From: Psychrobacter glacincola
GTDB lineage: Bacteria; Pseudomonadota; Gammaproteobacteria; Pseudomonadales; Moraxellaceae
Reading direction: 5' to 3'
Length of the DNA stretch: 64,000 nt
Assembly (NCBI RefSeq): GCF_904846075.1
Contig: NZ_CAJGZH010000003.1
Coordinates: 124,001 to 188,000 of the forward strand
Shown: piece by piece, positions 28,864-40,262 of the stretch
Position numbering within the stretch: the first letter of the stretch is position 1
Layout of the letters: the number at the start of each line of letters is the position of its first letter
Translations under genes and position numbers: made by a program
The notes under the pieces: model-generated
The model's input: only the letters and a program-made list of their open reading frames with translations
The model's database searches: none
Told to the model about the DNA's origin: nothing

Positions 28864-28914
28864 AAAAAAATCCCCAACTATAATTAATAGCTGGAGATTT
28901 TTTTATTGGAACGT
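28864..28914. terminator. Bidirectional terminator between EamA and cystine-importer genes
   Basis: AAAAAAATCCCCAACTAT and ATAGCTGGAGATTTTTTT form a stem with two mismatches and runs of A and T on either side, placed between convergent genes. Confidence 0.7.
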
Positions 28915-28978
28915 TACTTTAGAGCAAAGCATTGACACCATAGACAGTTGCTAAACAACTTGGACTGTCTTGATGATA

Positions 28979-29722
28979 TTATTGTTCAATACGCTGCAAA
29001 AAGGCCTGCGTACGTGGATGAGTAGACACTTCAAACATCTGCTTAGCGCTACCTTCTTCGACCACATGACCATCCTCAATTAACACCACATGATCCGCCA
29101 CATCACGAGCAAATTTAATCTCATGAGTCACAACGACCATCGTCCAGCCTTCAGATGCCAGTTGCTTCATCGTGCCCAGTACATCTTGTACCAATTCAGG
29201 ATCGAGCGCAGACGTTGGCTCATCAAATAATAATAATGACGGCTCGATAGCCAGTGCACGAGCAATGCCGATACGCTGCTGCTGACCACCAGATAGCTGG
29301 AACGGATACAGATCTGCCTTATCCGATAAGCCTACTTTATCAAGTAATGCCAGTGCCTGTTCGCGGGCTTGCGCCTTAGTTTGCCCTTGCACTACCGTCG
29401 GCCCAAGCATTAAATTCTCAATCGCAGTCTTGTGTGGAAACAAGTTATAAGATTGAAATACCATGCCTGATTTACGCTGCAGCGCCAGCAATGTTTTTTT
29501 CTTAGGCTTGGTAGCGAAGTCGACCGTTAAGCTACCATCATCAAAAGCAATGATGCCTTGATCAGGAATTTCCAGCGCATTCAAGCAGCGTAAAAAAGTG
29601 GTTTTACCAGACCCTGACGGTCCTAATATCACCACTACCTTGCCTTTTTCGATGGTCAAGTCGATGCCTTTAAGCACTTGATTGCCACCAAAAGCTTTGT
29701 GAATATTAGTGACTTGAATCAT
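28979..29722 (-). CDS. tcyC: Polar amino-acid (cystine-type) ABC transporter ATP-binding protein
   Basis: 247 residues. Walker A GPSGSGKTT, signature LSGGQQQRIGIARAL, Walker B LLLFDEPTSALD and the His switch VVTHEIKFA are intact. A short Lys/Pro insert (SLTVDFATKPKKKT) after the Walker A strand resembles the TcyC/TcyN subfamily. Last gene of a three-gene import operon with the permease 90 bases upstream. Specificity for cystine is inferred from the binding protein. Confidence 0.9.
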   Translation of the reverse strand: MIQVTNIHKAFGGNQVLKGIDLTIEKGKVVVILGPSGSGKTTFLRCLNALEIPDQGIIAFDDGSLTVDFATKPKKKTLLALQRKSGMVFQSYNLFPHKTAIENLMLGPTVVQGQTKAQAREQALALLDKVGLSDKADLYPFQLSGGQQQRIGIARALAIEPSLLLFDEPTSALDPELVQDVLGTMKQLASEGWTMVVVTHEIKFARDVADHVVLIEDGHVVEEGSAKQMFEVSTHPRTQAFLQRIEQ

Positions 29723-29813
29723 AAAACTTCCTGTTGTACTGATATCTGTTTGCTAATAACACACGCTTATCGACGCGGTATTACCATCCTATATTGCCCC
29801 CATTATCAAGGGT

Positions 29814-30551
29814 TTATTTCGCCACGTAGCGATCAAGTCTGGTTTCAAGCTTACCTTGAATAAAGGTTAAGAACAGACAAATACCCCAATAAATAATCGC
29901 CGCTTCGGTATAGACCAACATAAATTCATAGTTACGTGCGGTGATGATTTGCGCCTGCTTAAATAGCTCAGTCACCAATACCAATGACGCCAAAGAGGTG
30001 TCTTTTACTAGGCTGATAAAGGTATTGGATAATGGGGGTACTGACACCCGAAGTGCTTGCGGCAAAATGACATGACGAAAGGTTTGTAGATACGTCAAGC
30101 CTACCGTTGAGCCAGCTTCCCACTGTCCTTTTGGAATCGACAAAATAGAGGCACGCACCGTCTCCGATGCATAAGCGCCAATATTGAGCGAAAAGGCAAT
30201 AATCGCTGAGGGAAAAGGATCAAGCTTTACTCCGATACTTGGCAAACCGTAGAAAATAATAAATAGCTGAACCAGCATTGGTGTCCCGCGAATGGCGGAC
30301 ACATAAATACGGGCAAGTCTGTATATGATTTCATGGAACCAGCCAGCACGCGGTACGATACGAATCAGCGCTACTGTCAGCGCAATAGCCATACCAATCG
30401 CAAATGAGATCAATGCCAGCGGTATCGAATAATAAATACCGCCTTTAAGCATTGGCCAAAATGAACTGATGACAATTTGCGCCCGCGCAGGATCCATAAA
30501 TGGTAGTAGTGCCAGTAACTCAGCTAGCATTGACGTGATAGACGCTAGCAT
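29814..30551 (-). CDS. tcyB: Polar amino-acid (cystine-type) ABC transporter permease
   Basis: 245 residues, His/Glu/Gln/Arg-type permease with about five helices. The EAA-type coupling loop is [19 protein letters not shown]. The segment [20 protein letters not shown] resembles cystine permeases of the TcyB group. Start ATG overlaps the stop of the binding-protein gene (TAATG), so translation is coupled. A later start near MLAELL is possible. Confidence 0.9.
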   Translation of the reverse strand: MLASITSMLAELLALLPFMDPARAQIVISSFWPMLKGGIYYSIPLALISFAIGMAIALTVALIRIVPRAGWFHEIIYRLARIYVSAIRGTPMLVQLFIIFYGLPSIGVKLDPFPSAIIAFSLNIGAYASETVRASILSIPKGQWEAGSTVGLTYLQTFRHVILPQALRVSVPPLSNTFISLVKDTSLASLVLVTELFKQAQIITARNYEFMLVYTEAAIIYWGICLFLTFIQGKLETRLDRYVAK

Positions 30552-31387
30552 TATTTTTGTTGACTTATATCAGCACCAAAGAACTCTTCGCTAAGCTTGG
30601 TCAGCGTCCCATCGGCTGCTAATGCGGCCATTGCTTCATTCAATTTTGCCACCACAGCGTCATCCCCTTTGATGAGTACTAAACCTGAACCAGTCTGCTC
30701 ACTCGCAGGCGCTGTCAGTTTGATCTCAAGTGCTGCATCTGGGAATTTTTTGAGATAATCCAATACTGCTAGATTGTCATTCATCGTGAAGTCAGCACGG
30801 TCTTGCTTAACCAGTTGAATCGCTTGCGCCATACCATCGACAGGGACGATTTCTGCGCCGTAGCGTTCTGCAAGCTCACCATAGTTGCTGCTTAGTGATT
30901 GCGCAGTACGCAGACCTTTTAAACCTTCCCACGAGCTATAGCGATTGTCATCAGTCGGTGCTAGTACAACCGCGCCCGACCAGCTATACGGCATGGCTTT
31001 GTCATACTTAGCCAAACGCTCAGGCGTGGTCAAGCTTACTTGATTGGCCACCATATCGAAGCGTTTTGAGTCAAGACCTGCCAGCATAGCATCCCACTGG
31101 GTCTCTTTAAATTCGACGTCTACGCCCAGTTTATCCGCAACTGCACGTGTCACTTCGACATCATAGCCAGTTAGCTTGCCACTCTCATCATGATAGGTAA
31201 ATGGCGGATAAGTACCCTCTGTACCGACGTTGATGGTGCCACCATTATTGATACGTTGCAGCAAATCAGAGCCACCCGTCGCGGCACTGTCTGTCGCATT
31301 GGTTTCTGCTTCATTGGTAGTAGACTGACCACAAGCGGCAAGTAGCATAGTACTGGCGGCAAGTGCTAAAAGAGTACGACGTTTCAT
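30551..31387 (-). CDS. tcyA: Cystine-type ABC transporter substrate-binding lipoprotein
   Basis: 278 residues, lipobox LAAC (Cys19), then a Ser/Thr/Asn-rich linker and a type II periplasmic binding fold. The run [22 protein letters not shown], followed by [23 protein letters not shown] and [14 protein letters not shown], is close to TcyA/TcyJ cystine receptors as I recall them (motifs quoted in part). First gene of the operon. Cystine uptake supplies sulfur; other polar amino acids remain possible. Confidence 0.87.
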   Translation of the reverse strand: MKRRTLLALAASTMLLAACGQSTTNEAETNATDSAATGGSDLLQRINNGGTINVGTEGTYPPFTYHDESGKLTGYDVEVTRAVADKLGVDVEFKETQWDAMLAGLDSKRFDMVANQVSLTTPERLAKYDKAMPYSWSGAVVLAPTDDNRYSSWEGLKGLRTAQSLSSNYGELAERYGAEIVPVDGMAQAIQLVKQDRADFTMNDNLAVLDYLKKFPDAALEIKLTAPASEQTGSGLVLIKGDDAVVAKLNEAMAALAADGTLTKLSEEFFGADISQQK

Positions 31388-31701
31388 AAGACGTCCTTAT
31401 AAGAGTGAATGAATAATGCAAAAAGGTATCGTGCCAATAAAACCATAGCAACAAATAAGGATAAAACCAGCACAGGCAAAGACTATAATAAAGTATTTGC
31501 GCCGCATTATTTAGCTTTGGCTGCTCGATTTGAGGATGCTCAGCATATTTTTCAATACCGTTTCTATATTATCTTTGAATTTTTGGACATTTTTTAAGCA
31601 GATCTTAACGTTATTATTGCCGATTAAATAGCCATTTATTCATATACTAGCGCACTTCAGAAAGAATAAACGTACAAAAACAGTGAGCATGCGTAAGACT
31701 A
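31388..31701. other. Gene-free spacer, 314 bases
   Basis: Lies between the start of the cystine-binding-protein gene and the stop of hutC, both on the minus strand. It should hold the importer promoter. No operator-like repeat or convincing terminator for hutC's upstream neighbour was seen. Confidence 0.4.
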
Positions 31702-32487
31702 TTATAATTCACCGGAGAATTGATAGCGATCGCCTGCATGCCACATCTTCACAAAGGTCAATACTCGACCTGCTGAATACGTCTGACGGCGCAATACCAA
31801 TGTCGGCGACTGCGGTGCGATTTGCAGTAGCGCGGCTATCTCATCTGGTGCCGCCAGTGCACGAATGGTATAGCTACCGCGCTCTAGTGGACTTTTGGCA
31901 ATGAGATAATCACTGGTGTTGACCACACTAAAATCCTGCTCAATAAATTCTGGCACCTTTTGCGCATCCACCCAGCGCTCTTCGAACTGTATGGGCTGAC
32001 CATCCGCAAAGTGAATGATTTTTACCTCGTATAAAACAGCAACGTCGCTACTACTATCTGCGCCAGTACTGTCATCCATTATGGTTGTGTTAGCGCTTGT
32101 ATTAGAAGACTCAGCTACTTCATCAATATCAAATTTACGCCGTAATTCATCGTCTAACATCGCAGCCATAAGTATGCGTTTACTCACCACTTGCGCCTGA
32201 TAATCGCGGTTGGCAGATTTTAAATCCTGCGCGATATTGCGCACTTCTACAAAAGTGTGATTGAACTGCTGCTGGGCGACAAACGTCCCCGACCCTTGCC
32301 GGCGCTCTAGCACTCGCTCTTCGCTCAGCTCTTTTAGAGCGCGATTGACCGTCATACGCGATACGCCAAACTCTTTTGCCAACGCCATTTCTGTAGAAAT
32401 TGCATTGCCCGCTTGCCATTTACCAGAGTGAATATTGTCTAATATGGCGTTTTTAATCCGCTGATATGCCGGGATTGTCTTTGTCAT
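31702..32487 (-). CDS. hutC: Histidine utilisation repressor HutC (GntR family)
   Basis: 261 residues. N-terminal winged helix (AYQRIKNAILDNIHSGKW, EFGVSRMTVNRALKELSEERVLERRQGSGTFVA; quoted in part) and a C-terminal UTRA ligand domain ending in VKMWHAGDRYQFSGEL. HutC represses hut genes and is released by urocanate. An Asn/Thr/Ser/Asp-rich insert (about residues 125-150) is unusual for the family. It is divergent from hutU, with a TTGTATATACAA site in the spacer. Confidence 0.92.
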   Translation of the reverse strand: MTKTIPAYQRIKNAILDNIHSGKWQAGNAISTEMALAKEFGVSRMTVNRALKELSEERVLERRQGSGTFVAQQQFNHTFVEVRNIAQDLKSANRDYQAQVVSKRILMAAMLDDELRRKFDIDEVAESSNTSANTTIMDDSTGADSSSDVAVLYEVKIIHFADGQPIQFEERWVDAQKVPEFIEQDFSVVNTSDYLIAKSPLERGSYTIRALAAPDEIAALLQIAPQSPTLVLRRQTYSAGRVLTFVKMWHAGDRYQFSGEL

Positions 32488-32658
32488 GTCCGTGTTTAAC
32501 CGTTAATTTCACCAATAATAGTAGCGCCATAATATCACGAGATAACGTCATGAACCTTGGCAAAACACTGTGACATTTATCTATCTACCAAAACCCTCAC
32601 AAAAATAATTGAGTCATTCATAAAAAATTGCTTGCATGAAAAAAGTATCTTTGATAAT

Positions 32659-32670
32659 TTGTATATACAA
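32659..32670. promoter_or_regulatory. HutC-type operator
   Basis: Perfect 12-base palindrome TTGTATATACAA in the 304-base hutC-hutU spacer, about 120 bases before hutU. This is the core of HutC operators described in Pseudomonas and enteric bacteria. It could govern both hutC and hutU. Confidence 0.72.
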
Positions 32671-32791
32671 CTTTACGATAGTGCTAAAAAATCTGTGTCA
32701 TCTAATCGATGTTTCGCTGAATTTATAGACTGACTGTAAAACACTTACTTTGATTACTTATCGTCTTAACAGATATCACAAGGATATGATA

Positions 32792-34510
32792 ATGACTACT
32801 GACCATGGAACCAATAAAGAGACTAAGCTGACTCGCCGTGATGAGAGCCGCGAAATCGCTGCGCCCACTGGCAGCGCCCTACATTGCAAAAGCTGGCTGA
32901 CCGAAGCACCGTATCGCATGCTGCAAAACAATTTGCATCCTGATGTGGCTGAAAACCCAAAAAGCCTAGTCGTCTACGGTGGTATCGGACGCGCAGCCCG
33001 CAATTGGGAAAGCTATGATCAAATCCTAGCGTCATTAAAAGAATTGGAAGACGATGAGACGTTGCTCGTGCAATCAGGCAAGCCTGTTGGCGTGTTTCAA
33101 ACGCACGAAAATGCGCCGCGCGTATTGATTGCCAATTCTAACCTTGTACCACGCTGGGCGACGTGGGAGCATTTTAACGAGCTCGATCGCAAAGACTTAA
33201 TGATGTATGGCCAAATGACCGCGGGTAGCTGGATTTATATCGGTACGCAAGGCATCGTGCAAGGGACATATGAGACCTTTGTGGAAGCAGGTCGTCAGCA
33301 TTATGATGGTAGCTGGGCAGGTCGTTGGATTTTAACCGCGGGTCTTGGCGGTATGGGCGGCGCGCAGCCACTTGCGGCTACTTTTGCAGGGGCAACTTCA
33401 TTAAACATTGAGTGTCAACAATCTAGTATCGATTTTCGCTTACGTACAGGTTATGTCGACAAGCAAGCCAATGACTTAGACCATGCTTATGAGCTCATCA
33501 AACAGCATACCGACGCGGGTGAAGCGGTCTCTATTGCCCTACTTGGTAATGCAGCAGACATCTTACCTGAGATGGTCAAGCGCGCCAATGCTGGCGGCAT
33601 GAAGCCTGATTTGGTCACCGATCAAACCTCAGCACATGACTTGATTAATGGCTATCTACCAAGTGGCTGGACAGTAGAAGCATGGAAAGCTGCCCAAGAA
33701 GATTCAGAGCAACATGCAGCACTCACCAAAGCTGCCGCTCAGTCTTGTGCCGTACACGTACAGGCGATGCTAGACTTGCAGTCAATGAACATCCCAACGA
33801 CCGATTATGGCAATAACATTCGTCAGGTCGCTTTTGATGAAGGCGTTAAAGATGCCTTTAGTTTCCCAGGTTTTGTCCCCGCTTATATTCGCCCGCTGTT
33901 CTGCCAAGGTAAAGGCCCATTCCGCTGGGTAGCATTATCAGGCGATCCAGAAGACATCTACAAAACAGATAAAAAAATTAAAGAGCTGTTCCCTGAAAAC
34001 CAACATATCCATCGCTGGTTAGATATGGCAAAAGAGCGCATTCAATTCCAAGGCTTGCCTGCCCGTATCTGCTGGTTAGGATTGGGTGAGCGTGATAAAG
34101 CAGGGCTCGCATTCAATGAAATGGTCAAAAACGGTGAGCTAAAAGGCCCTATCGTCATCGGCCGCGACCACTTGGACACAGGCTCTGTTGCCAGTCCAAA
34201 CCGCGAAACTGAAAGCATGAAAGATGGCTCAGATGCGGTATCTGATTGGGCATTATTGAATGGTATGCTCAACGTCGCAGGCGGTGCCACTTGGGTATCA
34301 CTACATCATGGCGGCGGCGTTGGCATGGGCTACTCGCAGCACTCAGGCATGGTCATCGTCGCAGATGGCACTGATGCCGCTGCCAAACGCTTGGCACGAG
34401 TGCTAGTCAATGATTGCGGCTCAGGGGTTATGCGTCATGCCGATGCAGGCTATGAGCTAGCGATCAAAACAGCGAAAGATTATGGTCTAAATTTGCCGAT
34501 GATTAAGTAG
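32792..34510 (+). CDS. hutU: Urocanate hydratase (HutU)
   Basis: Converts urocanate to imidazolone propionate using a tightly bound NAD. 572 residues from ATG 32792, chosen because AAGGA lies just upstream; a TTG at 32750 would add 14 residues. Recognisable segments: [56 protein letters not shown] (NAD site) and a C-terminal [15 protein letters not shown]. Second step of histidine degradation and first gene of the hut operon in this window. Confidence 0.96.
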   Translation: MTTDHGTNKETKLTRRDESREIAAPTGSALHCKSWLTEAPYRMLQNNLHPDVAENPKSLVVYGGIGRAARNWESYDQILASLKELEDDETLLVQSGKPVGVFQTHENAPRVLIANSNLVPRWATWEHFNELDRKDLMMYGQMTAGSWIYIGTQGIVQGTYETFVEAGRQHYDGSWAGRWILTAGLGGMGGAQPLAATFAGATSLNIECQQSSIDFRLRTGYVDKQANDLDHAYELIKQHTDAGEAVSIALLGNAADILPEMVKRANAGGMKPDLVTDQTSAHDLINGYLPSGWTVEAWKAAQEDSEQHAALTKAAAQSCAVHVQAMLDLQSMNIPTTDYGNNIRQVAFDEGVKDAFSFPGFVPAYIRPLFCQGKGPFRWVALSGDPEDIYKTDKKIKELFPENQHIHRWLDMAKERIQFQGLPARICWLGLGERDKAGLAFNEMVKNGELKGPIVIGRDHLDTGSVASPNRETESMKDGSDAVSDWALLNGMLNVAGGATWVSLHHGGGVGMGYSQHSGMVIVADGTDAAAKRLARVLVNDCGSGVMRHADAGYELAIKTAKDYGLNLPMIK

Positions 34511-34580
34511 CATACCCTTTATCCTTATAAGTAATTATTTGACATAAGGGTATCATCGACATTTTATCAAGGAGGATAAT

Positions 34581-35942
34581 ATGATTGAGCAAAATACGAC
34601 ACTAAATCTCAAGGATGCAGCAGCGACACCAATTGAAGCACTACTGTCTAAACCTATAGCGTTACTGCAACTGATAGTCTTTAGTGTTATCGGTTTGGTC
34701 ATGTTTTTTGTGCCATTTACCATTGGTGAGAAAAGCACGATTTTGTTCGATCATGGGGCAACTTATCTGGTTAATCAGCAGCATACATTGTCTGTGACGT
34801 TATTGTTTTTACTGATGATCTTTGGGGTAAGCAAGCCATTTATAGACGGCTCATGGCATAAAAACATTACCCATATAATCATGACTGTTTTTAAAATTAT
34901 CGGTCTGCTTTTGGCAGTGATGTATATCACGGACACTGCGCCTACTTTTATGATGGAAAAGGACATGCTGCCGTTTTTGTTTGAAAAACTGGCATTACCA
35001 GTCGGTATGATTGTACCGCTTGGGGCATTAATTTTAGCATTTTTGGTGGGCTTTGGTTTGCTCGAGATGGTCGGTGTGCTCATGCAACCGATCATGAAAC
35101 CTATCTGGAAAACCCCAGGTTCATCGGCGATTGATGCGGTCGCATCCTTTGTTGGTAGCTACTCTATCGGGCTGCTCATTACTAATCGCGTGTATTTGCA
35201 AAAGCAATATTCAGCGCGCGAAGCCATTATCATTGCGACTGGATTTTCGACCGTATCAGCGGCATTTATGGTCATTGTTGCCAAAACGCTTGGTCTGATG
35301 GAGTTTTGGAACCTGTTTTTTTGGTCTACGCTAGTGATTACCTTTATCGTCACTGCGATTACTGCTCGTATTCCACCCATTAGCCTTGTTGATGATAGCG
35401 TTGAACGTCCCGCTTTAGACCATAAACGTGGTACACGTCTGGCGGCAGCATTTGATTTGGGTTTGTCCACTTCACGCCGTGCCACTGACCTAAAACAAAT
35501 CTTATGGTCTAACTTTCGCGATGGGCTGACAATGGCAGCGGCGATTGTGCCTTCTATCATCGCGGTTGGCTTGACAGGATTGATATTAGCAAAGTATACG
35601 CCTGTATTCGATGCTTTAGGCTTGCTTCTTTATCCATTTACATGGCTTAGCGGCTTACCAGAGCCTCTGGTTGCCGCCAAAGGTATGTCAGCGGGATTGG
35701 CTGAAATGTTCTTGCCAGCACTGCTCCTCAGTGAGGCTGATATACTGACTCGCTATGTTGCAGGGGTCATCTCTATTAGCAGCGTGTTGTTTTTCTCTGC
35801 CATGATTCCTTGTGTGCTTGCCACTGAAATACCATTATCTGTCGGCAAAATGGTCATTATCTGGTTTGAGCGTGTGGTACTCAGTATTTTATTGGCTGCG
35901 GCATTCGGACATCTAGCCATGTACTTCAACTGGATTGGCTAA
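34581..35942 (+). CDS. YjiH-family membrane transporter in the hut operon
   Basis: 453 residues, about ten to eleven helices, with two nucleoside-recognition (GATE) type segments; GSYSIGLLITNRVYLQKQYSAREAIIIATGFSTVSAAF (quoted in part) is the family signature. It lies between hutU and hutH with a good GGAGG site at 34572 before ATG. YjiH-type proteins occur in hut loci of several gammaproteobacteria, so uptake of histidine or urocanate is likely, but substrate is inferred from position only. Confidence 0.82.
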   Translation: MIEQNTTLNLKDAAATPIEALLSKPIALLQLIVFSVIGLVMFFVPFTIGEKSTILFDHGATYLVNQQHTLSVTLLFLLMIFGVSKPFIDGSWHKNITHIIMTVFKIIGLLLAVMYITDTAPTFMMEKDMLPFLFEKLALPVGMIVPLGALILAFLVGFGLLEMVGVLMQPIMKPIWKTPGSSAIDAVASFVGSYSIGLLITNRVYLQKQYSAREAIIIATGFSTVSAAFMVIVAKTLGLMEFWNLFFWSTLVITFIVTAITARIPPISLVDDSVERPALDHKRGTRLAAAFDLGLSTSRRATDLKQILWSNFRDGLTMAAAIVPSIIAVGLTGLILAKYTPVFDALGLLLYPFTWLSGLPEPLVAAKGMSAGLAEMFLPALLLSEADILTRYVAGVISISSVLFFSAMIPCVLATEIPLSVGKMVIIWFERVVLSILLAAAFGHLAMYFNWIG

Positions 35943-36061
35943 AAAAACAAATTTAATAACAAGTATTATGTTAACTAAAAACATTTAAAAAACGTCATTT
36001 CAACAAAGACATGAATCAAAAATAATATAACCCATATGTCTTACAATACTAGGATCACCCT

Positions 36062-37624
36062 ATGAACGATATCAAAAAATTAACGCTACACCCTCGCCAG
36101 CTTAGCTTTAAGATGCTACGTGATATCTATGAGCAACCTGTCATATTGACATTACCTGAGAGTGCTTATAAAGCTATCGATGCCTCACACGAAGATGTGC
36201 GTACGATTATTGCTCGAGACAAAAGCGCTTATGGAATCAATACTGGTTTTGGCTTGTTAGCAAAGACGCGTATCAGTGATGATCAGCTTGAGCTACTTCA
36301 GCGCAATTTGATCGTTTCTCACTCAGTGGGTACTGGTGGAGCGTTACCAGACAGCGTCGTGCGACTGATTATGGTGATGAAAGTTGCCAGTTTGGCTCAA
36401 GGTGTCTCTGGTGTGCGTCGCGAGGTAGTAGATAGTCTACTGGCCTTAATCAATAATCAAATCACGCCAAATATTCCGGCAAAAGGGTCTGTTGGTGCTT
36501 CTGGTGATTTAGCGCCTTTATCACACATGACACTTGCAATGATGGGTGAAGGTGACGTGTTTGTCGCTGGCGAAAAAGTGCCTGCAGCAGAAGCTCTAGC
36601 TCAACATGGACTTGAGCCAATTACCCTAGCAGCCAAAGAAGGCCTCGCGCTTATCAATGGTACGCAAGTTTCAACCGCGCTAGCATTACGGGGTTATTTC
36701 TTAGCGCGTGATTTGCTTGAGACCGCCACCATCGTCGGCTCACTGTCGATTGATGCTGCCAAAGGATCGGACTCACCATTTGATGCGCGTATTCACGAAG
36801 TACGTGGCCATCATGGTCAAATTGAAATCGCCAAAGCACATCGTCAACTGATCAAAGGCAGTGCCATTCGTGCCTCACATGATGGCGAGCAAGACGATAG
36901 AGTTCAAGACCCTTACTGCTTGCGTTGTCAGCCGCAAGTCATGGGTGCCTGTCTTGATATCATCAATCAAGCAGGTAAAACGCTACTAATCGAATCCAAT
37001 GCCGTCACTGACAATCCGCTAATTTTTAATAACGAAGATGGCCCAGTGGCTATATCAGGTGGTAACTTCCATGCTGAGCCAGTCGCTTTTGCCGCTGATA
37101 TTTTAGCCTTGGCAATTGCCGAGATTGGTTCTATGTCTGAGCGCCGTGTGGCCTTACTTATCGATGCGACGCTGTCAGGTGGTCTGCCGCCATTCTTGGT
37201 TGATAACGCTGGGGTCAACTCAGGCTTTATGATCGCCCATGTGACAGCAGCGGCACTGGCTTCAGAAAACAAATCTATCGCCCATCCGGGTAGCGTCGAT
37301 AGCATCCCAACCTCTGCCAACCAAGAAGATCATGTCTCCATGGCGACCTATTGCGCACGCCGCTTATACGAGATGGCGCAAAATACTGCCACCATTATCG
37401 GTATTGAGCTATTGGCTGCCGGTCAAGGGATTGATTTTCATCGCGGATTAGAGACATCAGAGCCGTTGACTGTGGCGCATCAGAAACTGCGCGAGAAAGT
37501 GACTTTCTATGATAAAGACCGCTACCTAGCGCCTGATATCGAAGAGGCCAAGCAATTGGTATTAGACGGTACGCTTGCTGAGCACTGGCAGTCATTACGT
37601 AGCAACTGGTACGAGTCTAAATAA
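36062..37624 (+). CDS. hutH: Histidine ammonia-lyase (HutH)
   Basis: Removes ammonia from histidine to give urocanate, the first step of the pathway. 520 residues. The MIO prosthetic group forms from Ala146-Ser147-Gly148 in [14 protein letters not shown]. Other motifs: [41 protein letters not shown] and [19 protein letters not shown]. Length is as expected for the family (about 510). Follows the transporter after about 120 bases; hutG begins 28 bases after its stop. Confidence 0.97.
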   Translation: MNDIKKLTLHPRQLSFKMLRDIYEQPVILTLPESAYKAIDASHEDVRTIIARDKSAYGINTGFGLLAKTRISDDQLELLQRNLIVSHSVGTGGALPDSVVRLIMVMKVASLAQGVSGVRREVVDSLLALINNQITPNIPAKGSVGASGDLAPLSHMTLAMMGEGDVFVAGEKVPAAEALAQHGLEPITLAAKEGLALINGTQVSTALALRGYFLARDLLETATIVGSLSIDAAKGSDSPFDARIHEVRGHHGQIEIAKAHRQLIKGSAIRASHDGEQDDRVQDPYCLRCQPQVMGACLDIINQAGKTLLIESNAVTDNPLIFNNEDGPVAISGGNFHAEPVAFAADILALAIAEIGSMSERRVALLIDATLSGGLPPFLVDNAGVNSGFMIAHVTAAALASENKSIAHPGSVDSIPTSANQEDHVSMATYCARRLYEMAQNTATIIGIELLAAGQGIDFHRGLETSEPLTVAHQKLREKVTFYDKDRYLAPDIEEAKQLVLDGTLAEHWQSLRSNWYESK

Positions 37625-37651
37625 GCGTTAGATAATAGAAGGGAATGAGCA

Positions 37652-38713
37652 ATGGCCATTACGAAAATTAGCACAACCGTGAGTCACACAGCGGCTGACA
37701 TGATGCTGTGGACTGGCCGTGCAGAGCCATTTGAGACGGCACGTGCCCGCTACTGGTATCAGCTCGCCCAGCCTTACGAGGATCAAAATATTGGGCTAAT
37801 CGGCTTTGCTTGCGATCAAGGGGTTAGGCGCAATCAAGGCCGCGTGGGTGCACGAGCTGCCCCACCTCTGATTCGCCGAGCGTTTGCGACACTGCCAGTC
37901 ATTGCGCCATTGCAAATACGATATGACAATCAACTGGCAACATTGCTAGGTGATGCTGGCGACATTCATTGTCACGACGATGATGACTTTGCCGCGCACA
38001 CTCTTGAGCAAGCTCAGCTCAAATATGCAGATAAGGTAAGCGCTATTGTCAAGCAAGGCGGCTTACCCATCGGGCTTGGCGGTGGTCATGCCATTGCTTA
38101 TGGTAGCTTTTTGGGATTGTGGCAAGCGCTACAGCAGACAGATATTACCAATGATATAGATGCACTGCCGCGTATTGGTATTATCAATTTTGACGCCCAT
38201 CTTGATATTCGTCAGTCGGATGTGGCGACTTCTGGTACACCGTTTCGCCAAATTGCCGAGCATCTTGACGCACATGGTCAGCCATTCAACTATTGCTGTA
38301 TTGGCGTCAGTCGGTTCTCTAACACGGCGGCGCTGTTTGATCGTGCCGAGCAATTGGGCGTGCATATCATCAGTGATGAAGACTGCCATTATCAGCCTTG
38401 GCAGATACTTGCCGATCAGGTTATAAGCTTTATCAATCAAGTTGAGGTGGTTTATCTGACCATTGATATGGACTGCTTGCCTGCCAGTGTTGTGCCCGGT
38501 GTGAGTGCCCCAGCGGCTTATGGCATTGAGCTTGGGTTTGTTGAGTGCATGGTAACAACCATTATGGCTACTGGTAAAGTAAAAATGGCCGACATTGCCG
38601 AGATTAATCCCACCTTTGATATTGATGCGCGTAGCTGCAAAGTTGCGGCAAGACTATTAGCGACTATTATAGAGCAGCATTTACTGACTCTACAAATAAA
38701 GACTTATGAATAA
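37652..38713 (+). CDS. hutG: Formimidoylglutamase (HutG, ureohydrolase family)
   Basis: Hydrolyses N-formimidoyl-L-glutamate to glutamate and formamide. 353 residues. Arginase-type manganese ligands are visible: GDAGDIHCHDD near residue 105, GGGHAIAYGS near 145, NFDAHLDIR near 180 and TIDMDCLPASVVPGVSAPA near 270. GGAATGAG precedes the ATG. This hydrolase makes the operon the short version that skips formylglutamate. Probable operon member with hutH and hutI. Confidence 0.95.
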   Translation: MAITKISTTVSHTAADMMLWTGRAEPFETARARYWYQLAQPYEDQNIGLIGFACDQGVRRNQGRVGARAAPPLIRRAFATLPVIAPLQIRYDNQLATLLGDAGDIHCHDDDDFAAHTLEQAQLKYADKVSAIVKQGGLPIGLGGGHAIAYGSFLGLWQALQQTDITNDIDALPRIGIINFDAHLDIRQSDVATSGTPFRQIAEHLDAHGQPFNYCCIGVSRFSNTAALFDRAEQLGVHIISDEDCHYQPWQILADQVISFINQVEVVYLTIDMDCLPASVVPGVSAPAAYGIELGFVECMVTTIMATGKVKMADIAEINPTFDIDARSCKVAARLLATIIEQHLLTLQIKTYE

Positions 38714-38772
38714 AACTTTAAAGATGAATTTTATATATTCACCTGACTATCAGTATTAAGCAGGAGCTTATT

Positions 38773-40098
38773 ATGAACAACTCTAGCGCACAGATACTCG
38801 ACAAATCTATCAATACTACAGAGGATAAAGACATCCTGACATCGTTTGACCACATCATTACCAATGTCAATCTTGCAACGTTTTCCGCCCATTACGGTTT
38901 TAATGGCAGTGACCATGTGCCTTATGGGCAACTGGAAGATGCTGCCATCGGTATTATTGATGACAAAATTGCGTGGATTGGCTCTAATAAAAAAATAACT
39001 GCGCACCTGTCGCATTACTCAGCAGGGCAAATAAAAAATGCTCATGGCGGCTGGATAACTCCCGGACTTATCGACTGTCACACTCATATCGTCTATGGTG
39101 GAAATCGCAGCAATGAGTTCGAGGCACGTTTGCAAGGCGCTAGTTATCAAGACATTGCGGCACAAGGTGGCGGTATCGTCTCAACTGTCACTGCCACCCG
39201 CGCTGCCAATATTGAATCGCTATTTGCACAAAGTGAAAAACGGTTGCTTGCACTGATGAAAGAAGGCGTGACCAGTATCGAAATCAAATCGGGCTACGGC
39301 TTAGATTTAGATACTGAACGCAAAATGCTCACGGTTGCTCGCCAACTTGGTGACAAACACAATATCCATGTGAGCACCACTTATCTAGCGGCTCATGCCT
39401 TGCCACCTGAATACAAATCTCACATGCAGGACCGCTCGGATGATTATATCGAGCAAGTGTGTACATGGCTACCAATTCTACATACAGAAGGCTTAGTCGA
39501 TGCAGTCGATGGCTTTTGTGAAAACATCGCCTTTAGCACTGAGCAAATCAGACGCGTTTTTGAGGTGGCACGCTCATTGAACCTACCAGTCAAACTGCAC
39601 TCTGAGCAGTTGTCTGATATAGGTGGCAGCGCCTTGGTTGCTGAATATAAAGGGTTATCAAGCGACCATTTAGAGCATTTATCAGCAGACGACATCAAAA
39701 AAATGGCGGCCAGTGATACCGTTGCAGTTCTATTGCCCGGTGCATTTTATACCCTGCGGGATACCAAGTTGCCACCTATTGAGGCATTACGCAGGCACCA
39801 AGTACCTATGGCTATTTCTACTGATTGTAATCCTGGCACTTCACCGCTTACCTCATTATTGCTTGCGATGAACATGGGCTGTACGCTATTTTACTTAACG
39901 ACTGAAGAAGTACTGGCAGGCTCAACCGTTTATGCAGCACAAGCGCTGGGACTGTCTAATAAAGGTAAAATAGAGGTTGGCTGTGATGCAGATTTGGTCT
40001 TATGGGATATCGCCCGACCTGCGGATTTGGCTTATCAGATGGGACTAAACCCTATTAACGGCATTATGGTTCAAGGCAAGTGGCGTGAGACGGTATAG
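38773..40098 (+). CDS. hutI: Imidazolonepropionase (HutI)
   Basis: Opens the imidazolone ring to form formimidoylglutamate. 441 residues of the amidohydrolase fold. Metal and active-site segments: [19 protein letters not shown] near residue 100, [32 protein letters not shown] and [12 protein letters not shown]. The N-terminal region of about 45 residues is somewhat longer than usual. AGCAGGAG lies before ATG 38773. Last gene of the hut operon, with a terminator 25 bases after the stop. Confidence 0.96.
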   Translation: MNNSSAQILDKSINTTEDKDILTSFDHIITNVNLATFSAHYGFNGSDHVPYGQLEDAAIGIIDDKIAWIGSNKKITAHLSHYSAGQIKNAHGGWITPGLIDCHTHIVYGGNRSNEFEARLQGASYQDIAAQGGGIVSTVTATRAANIESLFAQSEKRLLALMKEGVTSIEIKSGYGLDLDTERKMLTVARQLGDKHNIHVSTTYLAAHALPPEYKSHMQDRSDDYIEQVCTWLPILHTEGLVDAVDGFCENIAFSTEQIRRVFEVARSLNLPVKLHSEQLSDIGGSALVAEYKGLSSDHLEHLSADDIKKMAASDTVAVLLPGAFYTLRDTKLPPIEALRRHQVPMAISTDCNPGTSPLTSLLLAMNMGCTLFYLTTEEVLAGSTVYAAQALGLSNKGKIEVGCDADLVLWDIARPADLAYQMGLNPINGIMVQGKWRETV

Positions 40099-40121
40099 CG
40101 AACTCATCTAACTACTCACAT

Positions 40122-40161
40122 TAAAAAAGCCCCAGTCATTGAATGATTAGGGCTTTTTTAA
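40122..40161 (+). terminator. Terminator of the hut operon
   Basis: Stem AAAAAAGCCC / GGGCTTTTTT with an internal AGTCATT / GAATGAT continuation and a T-run. It closes the hut operon. Confidence 0.88.
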
Positions 40162-40262
40162 AAATAAATGCACAGCCTTGCTACCCCATTTTCAAAAAAC
40201 TGAGTAGCAAGAAAAACGACTATTGGCGATACCTATCATGTCTATCTGTCTAACTTACTTAG

